A stretch of DNA of 8,484 nucleotides from Chloroflexota bacterium (GTDB lineage Bacteria; Chloroflexota; Dehalococcoidia; JACPPY01), in contig JACPRR010000081.1 in the NCBI GenBank assembly GCA_016189825.1, positions 1 to 8,484 on the forward strand. Reading direction: 5' to 3'. Positions 1 to 6,766 of this stretch are shown here, piece after piece. The position numbers and the translations under genes were made by a program. The notes under the pieces are model-generated. The model worked only from the letters and a program-made list of their open reading frames with translations. It was not told where the DNA came from and made no database searches. The stretch's first letter is position 1. Each line of letters opens with the position of its first letter.

Positions 1-27
1 GCCATGCGCCTGCGGCGCACCACGATG

Positions 28-50
28 TATGAAAATGGGCTATTTTCATA
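28..50. repeat. 9-bp perfect inverted repeat (small AT-rich hairpin)
   Basis: TATGAAAAT (28-36) and its exact complement ATTTTCATA (42-50) flank the 5-nt loop GGGCT. The stem is AT-rich and no T-run follows on either strand, so it does not look like a strong intrinsic terminator. It could be an operator for an unseen gene to the left, or a weak transcript end for the minus-strand recombinase and remnant. Confidence 0.4.
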
Positions 51-115
51 GCAATGACAAGGGTGGTGCAGTGGATTATTCACCATTATTTCCCGCGTTT
101 GTATTAGGTCCGTTC

Positions 116-158
116 TATAATGAGACCATTAGTACTTCTGTGCCAACGTGTAAAGGAG
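116..158 (+). promoter_or_regulatory. Possible orphan -10 box and Shine-Dalgarno
   Basis: A consensus TATAAT lies at 116-121 and an AAAGGAG at 152-158, followed 11 nt later by a GTG at 170. This is the layout of a gene start on the plus strand. No good -35 hexamer is visible at normal spacing, and the sequence following the GTG is antisense to the radical SAM remnant that starts within a few bases. If real, it is the front of a gene whose body was replaced at the junction near 165-174. Chance occurrence in AT-richer DNA is also possible. Confidence 0.2.
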
Positions 159-164
159 TAGGCG

Positions 165-306
165 CTACTGTGTTGCGTCAAACGTGGTTGTCGCTTCCGA
201 ATCCCAGCCATCCCACAGGAATGCGTCTTCCTTACCGTTCGCGATCACCCGGAAGGCGTAACGCGCCTGCTCCTCGTAGAGCGCGCAGAATGCGCCCTGG
301 GGCTAA
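165..306 (-). pseudogene. C-terminal remnant of a SPASM radical SAM gene
   Basis: Positions 174-306 match 7402-7532, the 3' end of the intact radical SAM gene, with about seven substitutions and one 2-nt difference (extra CT at 297-298), so roughly 95% identity over 131 bp. Read on the minus strand, the remnant keeps the frame for about 40 codons, including the last SPASM-region Cys (FCALYEEQARYAF). It has changes such as L to V, D to N and I to T, and ends in its own stop (TAG at 165-167) after FDATQ, where the intact gene ends FDAPDKRCG. The 2-nt insertion breaks the frame near its upstream edge, and the recombinase stop codon lies 5 bp beyond. It therefore looks like the tail of a diverged paralogue, the rest of which is lost, rather than a very recent exact copy. 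Confidence 0.8.
174..306. repeat. Duplicated 131-bp segment, copy A (partner 7402-7532)
   Basis: This is the direct repeat partner of 7402-7532. Similarity begins at TGCGTCAAACGTGGTT in both copies and ends at GGGGCTAA, with a short vague extension to about 309. The copies are about 7.2 kb apart in the same orientation, so homologous recombination between them could delete everything in between, though 131 bp of imperfect identity is short for efficient exchange. Confidence 0.85.
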
Positions 307-310
307 CCGG

Positions 311-1207
311 CTAGACCTTAGCCAGGCCGAAAACCAGCTTGTCCACCGCTTCCGCTTGCTCCTTTTTCTCGATGTTCACGTACCTCATGGTCGTGGCCAG
401 ACTCTTGTGGCCGGCCAGGTCTCGTATCACGAAGGGAGTGACGCCCTTGCGATGCAGCCTGGTGCAGAAGGTGTGCCTCAGCAGATGCGGCCCCTTCTTG
501 TCCTTCCTGATCTCGGCCAATTCTAGATACTTGCGGACCAATGCGTATACGAAGGCCCTATTGAGGTCCTTGCCCTGGCCAGTAACGAAAAACCGACCGT
601 CCTGCGCCTTGAGCCTCGCAGACTTGTACTTGGCCAACGCCTTGACCGCCTCGGCGTTCAGATGCAGGTGCTGCTCCTTGTTGCGCTTCCTCGTGATCCT
701 GATGAAACCCGATGCCAGGTCGACATCGTTAAGCTTCAGGTTGACCAGCTCGGACACCCGGGCCCCGGTGTGAAGAAACAACATCACGATGGCCATGTCC
801 CTTTTCCTATTGCGAGGTGAAGCACGCCTTGATACGGCGTCTAGGAGCAGGAAGCACTCCTCATCGGTGAGGTAGCAGGGCTCCTTTTCGGCAATCTTGG
901 GGCTTCTTATCGATGCTGCCGGATTGTTGGGCAGCCCTTCGTTCTCGACCAGGTAGTTGAACAGCGAGCGTATCGCCGACAGCTTGCGGGCGCGGGCGGC
1001 GCTGGAGTTGCCCCTGGCATGAGCCAGGTAGTCCAGGTAGGCCCTGACGTCCTCTTTGGTCACGTCATGGTAGCGGTTCTTGTCCCGCCGGCCCAGAAAG
1101 GGGACGAATCCCTTCTCAAGGTCGAGGCGATAGGCAGCCACCGTGGCCGGAGAGAACCCCCTCTCTACATTGAGATGATTCAGGAACCTGCCCAGTGCTC
1201 TTTGCAT
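311..1207 (-). CDS. Tyrosine recombinase (XerC/XerD-like integrase)
   Basis: A 298-aa site-specific recombinase of the phage-integrase/Xer family, which cuts and rejoins DNA at short paired sites through a covalent phosphotyrosine. Residues about 1-100 form the SAM-like core-binding domain (FLNHLNVERGFSPATVAAYRLDL). The catalytic domain carries a complete active site: Arg150 (TGARVSEL), Lys174 in the beta-hairpin, His241 and Arg244 (HLLRHTFCTRL), His267 (GHKSLATTMRY) and nucleophile Tyr276. The frame is open to 1315, but the ATG at 1205-1207 is chosen because AAGGAGG (minus strand, 1218-1212) lies 4 nt before it and the resulting length matches typical Xer proteins. It is divergent from the kinase. 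Its 3' end touches the radical SAM remnant. An inverted repeat just upstream (1266-1280) could be its binding site or autoregulatory site. It looks functional. Whether it is a housekeeping chromosome-dimer resolvase or belongs to a mobile element cannot be settled, but the adjoining gene debris favours the latter. Confidence 0.93.
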   Translation of the reverse strand: MQRALGRFLNHLNVERGFSPATVAAYRLDLEKGFVPFLGRRDKNRYHDVTKEDVRAYLDYLAHARGNSSAARARKLSAIRSLFNYLVENEGLPNNPAASIRSPKIAEKEPCYLTDEECFLLLDAVSRRASPRNRKRDMAIVMLFLHTGARVSELVNLKLNDVDLASGFIRITRKRNKEQHLHLNAEAVKALAKYKSARLKAQDGRFFVTGQGKDLNRAFVYALVRKYLELAEIRKDKKGPHLLRHTFCTRLHRKGVTPFVIRDLAGHKSLATTMRYVNIEKKEQAEAVDKLVFGLAKV

Positions 1208-1265
1208 CTTTCCTCCTTCAGTCATACTTGGATGTTGCGCAGCATTGTAGCGGCTCACATTACAG

Positions 1266-1372
1266 AATGTTGTTTTAGTCAAGGGTCCCCGTATGGCAAA
1301 CCCGCCCGGTCCCAACCTGCCTCCGTTGAAGCGACTTCAGCCCACGTTCGAAAACCCGACTAAAACAACATT
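1266..1372. repeat. 15-bp perfect inverted repeat with arms 77 bp apart
   Basis: AATGTTGTTTTAGTC at 1266-1280 and its exact reverse complement GACTAAAACAACATT at 1358-1372 lie between the divergent recombinase and kinase genes. The arms are symmetrically disposed: one about 60 bp upstream of the recombinase start, the other about 125 bp upstream of the kinase start. A third copy of the GTTTTAGTC core occurs at 6680-6688. Plausible roles are recombinase arm or core sites, paired operators of a regulator controlling both genes, or ends of a very small inserted element. The recombinase-side arm also contains TTGACT on the minus strand (1283-1278), a -35-like hexamer, but no -10 sits at the right spacing. 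Confidence 0.8.
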
Positions 1373-1384
1373 ATGACTTATTCT

Positions 1385-1438
1385 CGACTGCGAGAACCGC
1401 GGTGCATGCACACCGTTCGGCTTCGCGGTTCGCAGTCG
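1385..1438 (+). promoter_or_regulatory. Leader stem-loop upstream of the sensor kinase
   Basis: CGACTGCG (1385-1392) plus AACCGCG (1395-1401) pairs with CGCGGTTCGCAGTCG (1424-1438), giving a 15-bp GC-rich stem with a 2-nt AG bulge. The 22-nt loop includes the perfect 10-bp palindrome GTGCATGCAC at 1402-1411. It ends about 60 nt before the kinase start codon. No T-run follows, so it is not a standard intrinsic terminator. It may be an RNA control element in the 5' leader, a protein-binding palindrome, or a folded recombination site acted on by the neighbouring recombinase. Confidence 0.6.
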
Positions 1439-1482
1439 GCCGCCCAATACGGGCAGTTTGAAGTACCCCAAGTATTAGGTAC

Positions 1483-1487
1483 GGAGG
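1483..1487 (+). promoter_or_regulatory. Shine-Dalgarno that sets the kinase start at 1499
   Basis: GGAGG lies 11 nt before the ATG at 1499-1501. The same frame is open from an earlier ATG at 1373, but that ATG directly abuts the inverted repeat, has no ribosome-binding site, and would add 42 residues encoded across the leader stem-loop that do not resemble a kinase N-terminus. The 1499 start puts a short basic segment directly before the first membrane helix, as expected. Confidence 0.65.
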
Positions 1488-1498
1488 CTCAGACGCTC

Positions 1499-4400
1499 AT
1501 GATTTCCCTTGGACTGAACCTGCGAACCAGGATGGTGCTGCTGGTCTTCCTGGCGCTGGTCCCGGCACTTATCTTGACCGTGTACATCAGCGTGCACGGG
1601 AGACAAGATGCCTCCTCGGACGCCAGCCGCCTCGTCTTGCAGATCACCAGGGAAGCCTCCAAGGAACAGGAGCAACTGCTTGCGGGCGCGCGTCAGCTCG
1701 TGACGACACTGGCCGAAGACCCGCTGTTGAAGGGCTTGAGCACGACCGGATCGCAGCGACTGTTCGCCAGACTGGTGCGGACCTTTCCTCAGTACCTCAA
1801 CATCGGAATGGCGGACCGGGACGGAAACGTTATCGCCAGCGCAATCCCCTTCTCCGACCCGGTCAACATAGGTGACCGTGCCTATTTCAGGGAGGCGGTC
1901 GACAGGCGGGATTTCGGTGAGGGAGAGTACCAGGTAGGCAGGATCACCGGCAAGCCATCGCTCAACTGCGGCTACCCGGTATTCGACGACAACGGACAGC
2001 TTCGGGGTGTGCTTTTCGTGGCCATTGACCTGGCATGGGTGAACGAGCTGGCAGCCATGTCATCACTGCCGGTGGGATCAACGTTGACCGTCATCGATCG
2101 CAATGGCACCGCTCTGGCTAGATATCCGGAAGTTAGCTGGGTGGGCCGCGCTGCGCCCGAGGCACAGATGCTGAAGGCTGTTCTCACGCGAGGCGGCGAG
2201 GGCACCACCAAGGCGACAGGCACCGAGGGCGAGACGCGTCTCATGGGATACGTGCGGCTCGGTGTCAAATCCGGCGGAGTCTATCTGGTCGTCGGCGTGC
2301 CCGAAAACGTCATCTTCGCCGCCGCAGACTCGAAGGCAAGGGTAACTGCGGCATCGCTGGCAGTTTTCATATTGCTGTTGCTGGCCCTGACCTGGACCAC
2401 AGCGAACAGGCTGCTGTTGCGTCCGCTCCGCTCGCTGTCGGTGGTTGCGCGCAGGTTCGCCTCCGGCGACATGGACGCCAGGATCGGGCCTCCGTACCAG
2501 GCTGGGGAGCTGGGACAGCTCGCCTGTAGCTACGACGAGCTGGCGGCGGGTATCAAGGCGCGCCATTCGGAGCTGCAGCGAAGGCTGGAGATGGAGAGGG
2601 TCACCGCTTCAGCCTCCGGTCGGTTCATCGCCGCCACGGATCTGGATGGGGCGATAGATGCTTGCCTTGAGGATATAGGGGAAGTCAGCCGCGCCGACCG
2701 CGCCTACCTGTTCTTGTTCCGCGAGGGCGGAACTATTATGGACAACACCCACGAATGGTGCCGGGAAGGCGCGAGCCCGCAGATCCACAACCTGAAGGAC
2801 CTGCCAGTGGACGCCTTCCCCTGGTGGATGTCGAAGCTGCGAAAAGGGGAAGTCATACATATCACCGACGTGTCGCAGCTCCCCGGGGAAGCCAAGGTCG
2901 AGAAAGAAACACTGGAGAGCCAACACATCAAGTCTCTCTTGGTACTGCCCGTGGAGGTCTCCGGCGAGCTTGCCGGGTTCATCGGGCTGGACAATGTGAG
3001 GTGCACAGGAAAATGGGGCGAGGACGATCTGAGCATACTACGTGTTTCCTCCCAGATGATCGGCAACGCATTGGGTAGCTGGCGCGCCGAACAGGAGCTG
3101 CAGGCCTCCGCGAAGCGAATGCAAGCCCTTTACGATGTGGGCCGCCTTGTGGTTGGCCGGCTTGAGATGCGTCCCATGGCGCAACTTGCGCTGGAAGAGG
3201 CCCTCAAGGCAGCGAAGCTTGACGCGGGACTGATCAGATATCTGGACGAAGCAACGAGTGAACTGGTGATCCTCGCCACTTGCGGACTGCCGCAGAACCT
3301 GGAAGCCACGATGATGGCGACGGCGGGCAGGGTGAAAATAGGCCGAGGGTTCGCGGGAGAGGTTGCACGGACTGGCAAACCGATTGTGATAGAAGACGTA
3401 GGGGGCGACGAGCGGTGCCTGGTACCTGACATGGCCAAGTTCGGGCTTCGTTCCGCCGCTTACCTGCCGCTCAAGGCAAAGGATAGCGTCGTCGGCGTGA
3501 TCTGTGGCTATGCAAAGCACAGGCGCAGATTCAAGCCAGAAGACATTGAGGTGCTGGAGGCGTTGGGTACCATGGTCGGCATGGCCCTGGCCAACGCCCG
3601 GCTGTTCGAGCGGATAGACCAGGAGAAGCGACGGTGGGAGCAGACCTTCGATTCGATGAGCGAGGGCGTCGCATTGATCGACGTCAACCAGCGCATACTG
3701 AGGGCCAACGATGCCCTGGCGACCATGACGGGGATCCCGGCTTCCGCTCTGATTGGCCGGGGCTGTTACGAGGTGATACATAACCTTGGAGGTCCTATCG
3801 AAGGATGCCCGTTCCAGCCCTGCCTTGCCGAGGGCCACTTCCAGACTCTAGAACTACGGGAACCGCATCTGGGTAACCGCTGGCTGCGGCTGTCCCTGGA
3901 CCCGTTGCGTGGCCCTGGAGGAGATATCTTCGGAGTGGTGCACACGGTCACCGACATTTCCGTGGAAAAGAAACGTCAGCTCCTGCTTGAACAGCTGCAT
4001 AATTTGTCGGTCTCTCTCGCTTCAACTTTGGATCTGAATACGGTGCTTAGTCTGGCAGTACGCGCGATCAGGGATGTCTTCGTCGACAGAGACGTGGTGG
4101 TAAGCATCGCTCTGCTGGGCGAATATGGCCAGTACCTTGAAGATGCGAGCCGTGCGGTAAGGATACCGGTGGCGGAGCTCGACCCCGATGTCAGGCGATC
4201 GCTCCTGGAGGAACGCCGGCCCTTCATCACAGCGGATAAGTCCTGCGCACCTTCATTTGTGAAGGCAACCCCGGAGCTAGCTCAATACGGCTCTTTCCTG
4301 GGATTGCCGTTGTGTGCGGCCGACTCCGCGGTGATAGGGGTTCTTTCCGTTCTCGGGAGGCAAGGGACGCAGCCCACGCCCGAGGAGGTCTCGGTGCTGG

Positions 4401-6064
4401 AAACATACGCGCGGACGGTGGCGTTCGCGATCGAGAACGCCCGGTCATATGCACGGACCGATTCGGCGTTGCGGAACCAGTTGTCCCGGATGTGGTCCCT
4501 TACACAAATACTCGGCGCGGCCACGAGGAGCCTCGATATAGAACAGGGCTTCAGGGATGTCCTCAAGCGGGCCGCGGAGGCACTGGACGTTGATGGGGCG
4601 GGCATAGCCCTCGTGGACGAGAGCGGGCTGAAGCTGACCGTGCAAAGCGCCTATGACAGGAGGGACGATTCCTATCGCGCCATCGGCCTCAACCTTGACG
4701 TGTCCTCGCTGCCTTCGCTCCAATCCCTGGTCGTTGGTGGCGGCCCGATCACGGTGCCGGATATTCTGGAATTGCCCTTGGGCGACGAGAGGGCTCTAGC
4801 CGAGCGGTGGACGGCGCGTTCCCTCCTAATGATTCCTATTACCCATGCCGGACTTGTAACAGGCACGCTCCAGTTCTTCACCAGGAGCACGCCCAGGCGC
4901 TACGCTGCCGACGACATCTCCCTGGCTGAGGCCATTGCCAACCACCTGGCCCCTGTTATCGAGAACGCTGGACTGCACGAGCGCACGGAGAGGGAGCGCA
5001 GCACGCTCGAGTCCATCATGACTGGCATGGGAGAAGGGTTGATAGTTGTGGATGCCAGGCACGACGTCCTCTACTGCAACAGGGCTCTCGAAGAACTCCT
5101 TGGCCTGAGGTGCCACGACTTCGTCGGGGTTTCGTTCGACACCTTCCTGGGGGCCCTGGGCCTACGCGTAGACGACGTTGAGGCATTCGGCTCCCACTGG
5201 CGGGACGCGGTCGCCAGGCTGGAGGAGAAGCCCAAGGTAGCTTTCACGGTGAACTCCGGATCTTCGAGGCGCAACATCGAGGCTACGCTGTTCGCCGTGG
5301 GAAGACAGTCGAAGCTGCTAGGTACGGGAGTGCTGCTAAGAGACGTCACCCGAGAGCGAGAGGCCGACCGCATGAAGACGGAGTTCATCTCCATCGCCTC
5401 CCACGAGCTGCGCACCCCGATGACATCGGTGTACGGCTTCGCCGAGTTGCTACTGATGAAGGCCACTAATCTGACGAAAGACCAGCGGAAATGGGTAGAG
5501 ACCATATACGCGGAGGGCAAGAGGCTGGCCGACATCGTCGATGATCTCCTGAACGTGTCCCGCATCGAGTCGGGGCACCTGACGCTCAACATAGGACCAG
5601 TATCTCTCGAGCCCATGGTGAGCAGCATCGTTGGCCAGATGGCAACGGGGCATCCCTCTCACTCCTTCGTCTCGCAGATACCCGAGGGCTTCCCTCCAGT
5701 ACGGGCCGACAAGGACAAGCTGCACCAGGTGCTGTATAACCTGGTGGACAATGCTGTGAAATACTCCCCTTCAGGAAGCCCCGTAACCATCTCAGCAATG
5801 TGTGACCCCGACGGTAAGACAACCGTGGTCAGCGTGTCGGACAGCGGCATGGGGATCCCGGCAGAGGAGATTCCCAAGCTGTTCCGCAAGTTTCACCGTG
5901 TTCAGCGGCCGGAGACGCCGGGGCTGCGGGGAACCGGCCTGGGGCTATACATTGTGAGGTCCCTGCTGGAGTCAATGGGCGGCAGCATCCGGGTGGAGAG
6001 CCAATTGAAACAGGGCAGTACGTTTTACGTAACCCTGCCAGTGGCAGAGGCGCAACCCAAGTGA
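1499..6064 (+). CDS. Large membrane sensor histidine kinase: dCache-HAMP-GAF2-PAS-GAF2-PAS-HisKA-HATPase
   Basis: A 1521-aa inner-membrane sensor kinase, far longer than an ordinary kinase (400-600 aa). Order, by residue from Met 1499: TM1 about 12-32; extracytoplasmic double-Cache domain about 33-280, with the family-type stretch DRAYFREAV...GRITGKPSL...GVLFVAIDLAW near 127-183; TM2 about 283-303; HAMP about 304-355; GAF1 about 378-528; GAF2 about 553-700; PAS1 about 713-823, with an unusual Cys/His set (Cys756, His761, Cys770, Cys775); GAF3 about 843-983; GAF4 about 1010-1158; PAS2 about 1166-1288; HisKA with phospho-acceptor His1302 in SHELRTPM; HATPase_c with N-box NLVDNAVKY, SDSGMGI, FRKFHRV and GTGLGL. 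All catalytic motifs are intact. Helical linkers rich in Glu, Arg and Lys follow HAMP and separate the sensory domains. It should autophosphorylate and pass phosphate to the receiver encoded 15 bp downstream. Ligands are unknown. Domain borders are estimated by eye, and GAF1 and GAF3 are the least certain. Confidence 0.93.
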   Translation: MISLGLNLRTRMVLLVFLALVPALILTVYISVHGRQDASSDASRLVLQITREASKEQEQLLAGARQLVTTLAEDPLLKGLSTTGSQRLFARLVRTFPQYLNIGMADRDGNVIASAIPFSDPVNIGDRAYFREAVDRRDFGEGEYQVGRITGKPSLNCGYPVFDDNGQLRGVLFVAIDLAWVNELAAMSSLPVGSTLTVIDRNGTALARYPEVSWVGRAAPEAQMLKAVLTRGGEGTTKATGTEGETRLMGYVRLGVKSGGVYLVVGVPENVIFAAADSKARVTAASLAVFILLLLALTWTTANRLLLRPLRSLSVVARRFASGDMDARIGPPYQAGELGQLACSYDELAAGIKARHSELQRRLEMERVTASASGRFIAATDLDGAIDACLEDIGEVSRADRAYLFLFREGGTIMDNTHEWCREGASPQIHNLKDLPVDAFPWWMSKLRKGEVIHITDVSQLPGEAKVEKETLESQHIKSLLVLPVEVSGELAGFIGLDNVRCTGKWGEDDLSILRVSSQMIGNALGSWRAEQELQASAKRMQALYDVGRLVVGRLEMRPMAQLALEEALKAAKLDAGLIRYLDEATSELVILATCGLPQNLEATMMATAGRVKIGRGFAGEVARTGKPIVIEDVGGDERCLVPDMAKFGLRSAAYLPLKAKDSVVGVICGYAKHRRRFKPEDIEVLEALGTMVGMALANARLFERIDQEKRRWEQTFDSMSEGVALIDVNQRILRANDALATMTGIPASALIGRGCYEVIHNLGGPIEGCPFQPCLAEGHFQTLELREPHLGNRWLRLSLDPLRGPGGDIFGVVHTVTDISVEKKRQLLLEQLHNLSVSLASTLDLNTVLSLAVRAIRDVFVDRDVVVSIALLGEYGQYLEDASRAVRIPVAELDPDVRRSLLEERRPFITADKSCAPSFVKATPELAQYGSFLGLPLCAADSAVIGVLSVLGRQGTQPTPEEVSVLETYARTVAFAIENARSYARTDSALRNQLSRMWSLTQILGAATRSLDIEQGFRDVLKRAAEALDVDGAGIALVDESGLKLTVQSAYDRRDDSYRAIGLNLDVSSLPSLQSLVVGGGPITVPDILELPLGDERALAERWTARSLLMIPITHAGLVTGTLQFFTRSTPRRYAADDISLAEAIANHLAPVIENAGLHERTERERSTLESIMTGMGEGLIVVDARHDVLYCNRALEELLGLRCHDFVGVSFDTFLGALGLRVDDVEAFGSHWRDAVARLEEKPKVAFTVNSGSSRRNIEATLFAVGRQSKLLGTGVLLRDVTREREADRMKTEFISIASHELRTPMTSVYGFAELLLMKATNLTKDQRKWVETIYAEGKRLADIVDDLLNVSRIESGHLTLNIGPVSLEPMVSSIVGQMATGHPSHSFVSQIPEGFPPVRADKDKLHQVLYNLVDNAVKYSPSGSPVTISAMCDPDGKTTVVSVSDSGMGIPAEEIPKLFRKFHRVQRPETPGLRGTGLGLYIVRSLLESMGGSIRVESQLKQGSTFYVTLPVAEAQPK

Positions 6065-6079
6065 ATTGAAGGAGCGGAT

Positions 6080-6454
6080 ATGCGCGGCCAACTTCATGTT
6101 CTCGCCGTCGATGACGAAGTACATATCCTTGAGCTGTTGCGGCATACGTTCGAAGGGGAGGGATTTCGAGTCACCTGCGTCGGCGACGCAGACTCTGCAA
6201 TCCATATCCTTGAAACTGATGTTCCCGACTTGGTTCTGCTTGATGTTGTGATGACAGGCAAGGATGGTTACCACGTCCTGCAACACATCACCCAGGGTGC
6301 CTTGGGGATTCCGGTCGTCTTCCTCACGGCTAGGTCCGAGAATACAGAGATGGCTGAAGCTCTCGGGCTGGGCGCGGACGACTATGTAACCAAACCCTTT
6401 TCGACACAGGAACTCCTGGCGAGAGTCAAGGGCATCCTCCGCCGGGTCGGATAG
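6080..6454 (+). CDS. Single-domain response regulator (CheY-like receiver)
   Basis: A 124-aa protein made of one receiver domain, with no DNA-binding or enzyme output. All key residues are present: acidic pair Asp11/Asp12 (VDDE), phospho-acceptor Asp55 (LVLLDVVM), Thr83 (FLTAR) and Lys105 (VTKPF). GAAGGAG at 6068-6074 sits 5 nt before the ATG, and only 15 bp separate it from the kinase stop, so the two genes are almost certainly co-transcribed and partners. As it has no output domain, it probably works by protein-protein contact, as a phosphorelay intermediate, or as a phosphate sink. Single-domain receivers behind large multi-sensor kinases are a familiar arrangement, and the true output is presumably encoded elsewhere. 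Confidence 0.93.
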   Translation: MRGQLHVLAVDDEVHILELLRHTFEGEGFRVTCVGDADSAIHILETDVPDLVLLDVVMTGKDGYHVLQHITQGALGIPVVFLTARSENTEMAEALGLGADDYVTKPFSTQELLARVKGILRRVG

Positions 6455-6678
6455 CGGCGTTCCATGACCACACTGGGATGTCCCCGGTGCGCGTGTGTCT
6501 CCCCGGTCACCCACCAGACAGTGGTCATTATGCAGGTCCAAGATTGCAGGTATCGCGGGTCTGTCGCGCTGCCTGGCGGGAAGGGTTTCCCAATGCGACC
6601 GGGAAACATGCCCAAGGCATTCTGCTCTCGATCCTTTCCTCGTAGTAATCGATCGTTCATGCCATGACCACATGACAC

Positions 6679-6692
6679 TGTTTTAGTCAAGG
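6679..6692. repeat. 14-bp direct copy of the recombinase-side repeat motif
   Basis: TGTTTTAGTCAAGG here is identical to 1271-1284, which overlaps the left arm of the inverted repeat beside the recombinase. A looser match precedes both copies (ACATTACA at 1257-1264, ACATGACA at 6670-6677), so the similarity may extend about 8 bp further with a gap. The two copies bracket exactly the kinase-receiver unit. The role is unknown: candidate recombination site or shared regulator site. Confidence 0.6.
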
Positions 6693-6766
6693 CAGCTTAC
6701 ACACTGGCGCACATAGAGTTGAGCCGACCGCTGCTTTTCGTCCTCAGCCTCAGATACCAGAGCTAA

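Larger units (their letters stand above)
1..164. other. Non-coding, AT-richer left edge
   Basis: No gene can be supported here. The stretch is visibly AT-richer than the rest of the window. It contains a perfect 9-bp inverted repeat (TATGAAAAT at 28-36, loop 37-41, ATTTTCATA at 42-50), a TATAAT hexamer at 116-121 and an AAAGGAG at 152-158, listed separately where useful. An open plus-strand frame running from here to 526 is antisense to the radical SAM remnant and the recombinase, resembles nothing known to me and is not called. Confidence 0.5.

Noticed and set aside
29..526. Plus-strand 165-codon open frame
   Set aside because: It is antisense to the radical SAM remnant and the recombinase, with Arg/Pro-rich low-complexity translation and no recognisable family; a shadow frame in GC-rich DNA.
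1278..1283. TTGACT on the minus strand as the -35 of a recombinase promoter
   Set aside because: The nearest -10-like hexamers (TGTAAT at 1264-1259, TACAAT at 1249-1244) are 13 and 28 nt away, neither an acceptable spacing.
1208..1315. 36-residue N-terminal extension of the recombinase from 1315
   Set aside because: The ATG at 1207 has AAGGAGG before it and gives the usual 298-aa Xer length; the extension runs through the inverted repeat arm.
1373..1498. 42-residue N-terminal extension of the kinase from the ATG at 1373
   Set aside because: That ATG has no ribosome-binding site, abuts the inverted repeat, and the extension is encoded by the leader stem-loop; the 1499 start has GGAGG and fits the membrane topology.
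6578..6606. Mutually exclusive short hairpins (GGGAA/TTCCC and TTTCCC/GGGAAA) as a terminator
   Set aside because: The stems are only 5-6 bp and no T-run follows, so an intrinsic terminator or attenuator is not supported.
6464..6667. Small plus-strand frame starting MTTLGCPRCAC
   Set aside because: It has no Shine-Dalgarno and no family resemblance beyond one CPRC; overlapping frames on both strands are equally open.
5972..6673. 233-codon minus-strand frame
   Set aside because: It lies antisense across the kinase end and first receiver and does not resemble a protein family.
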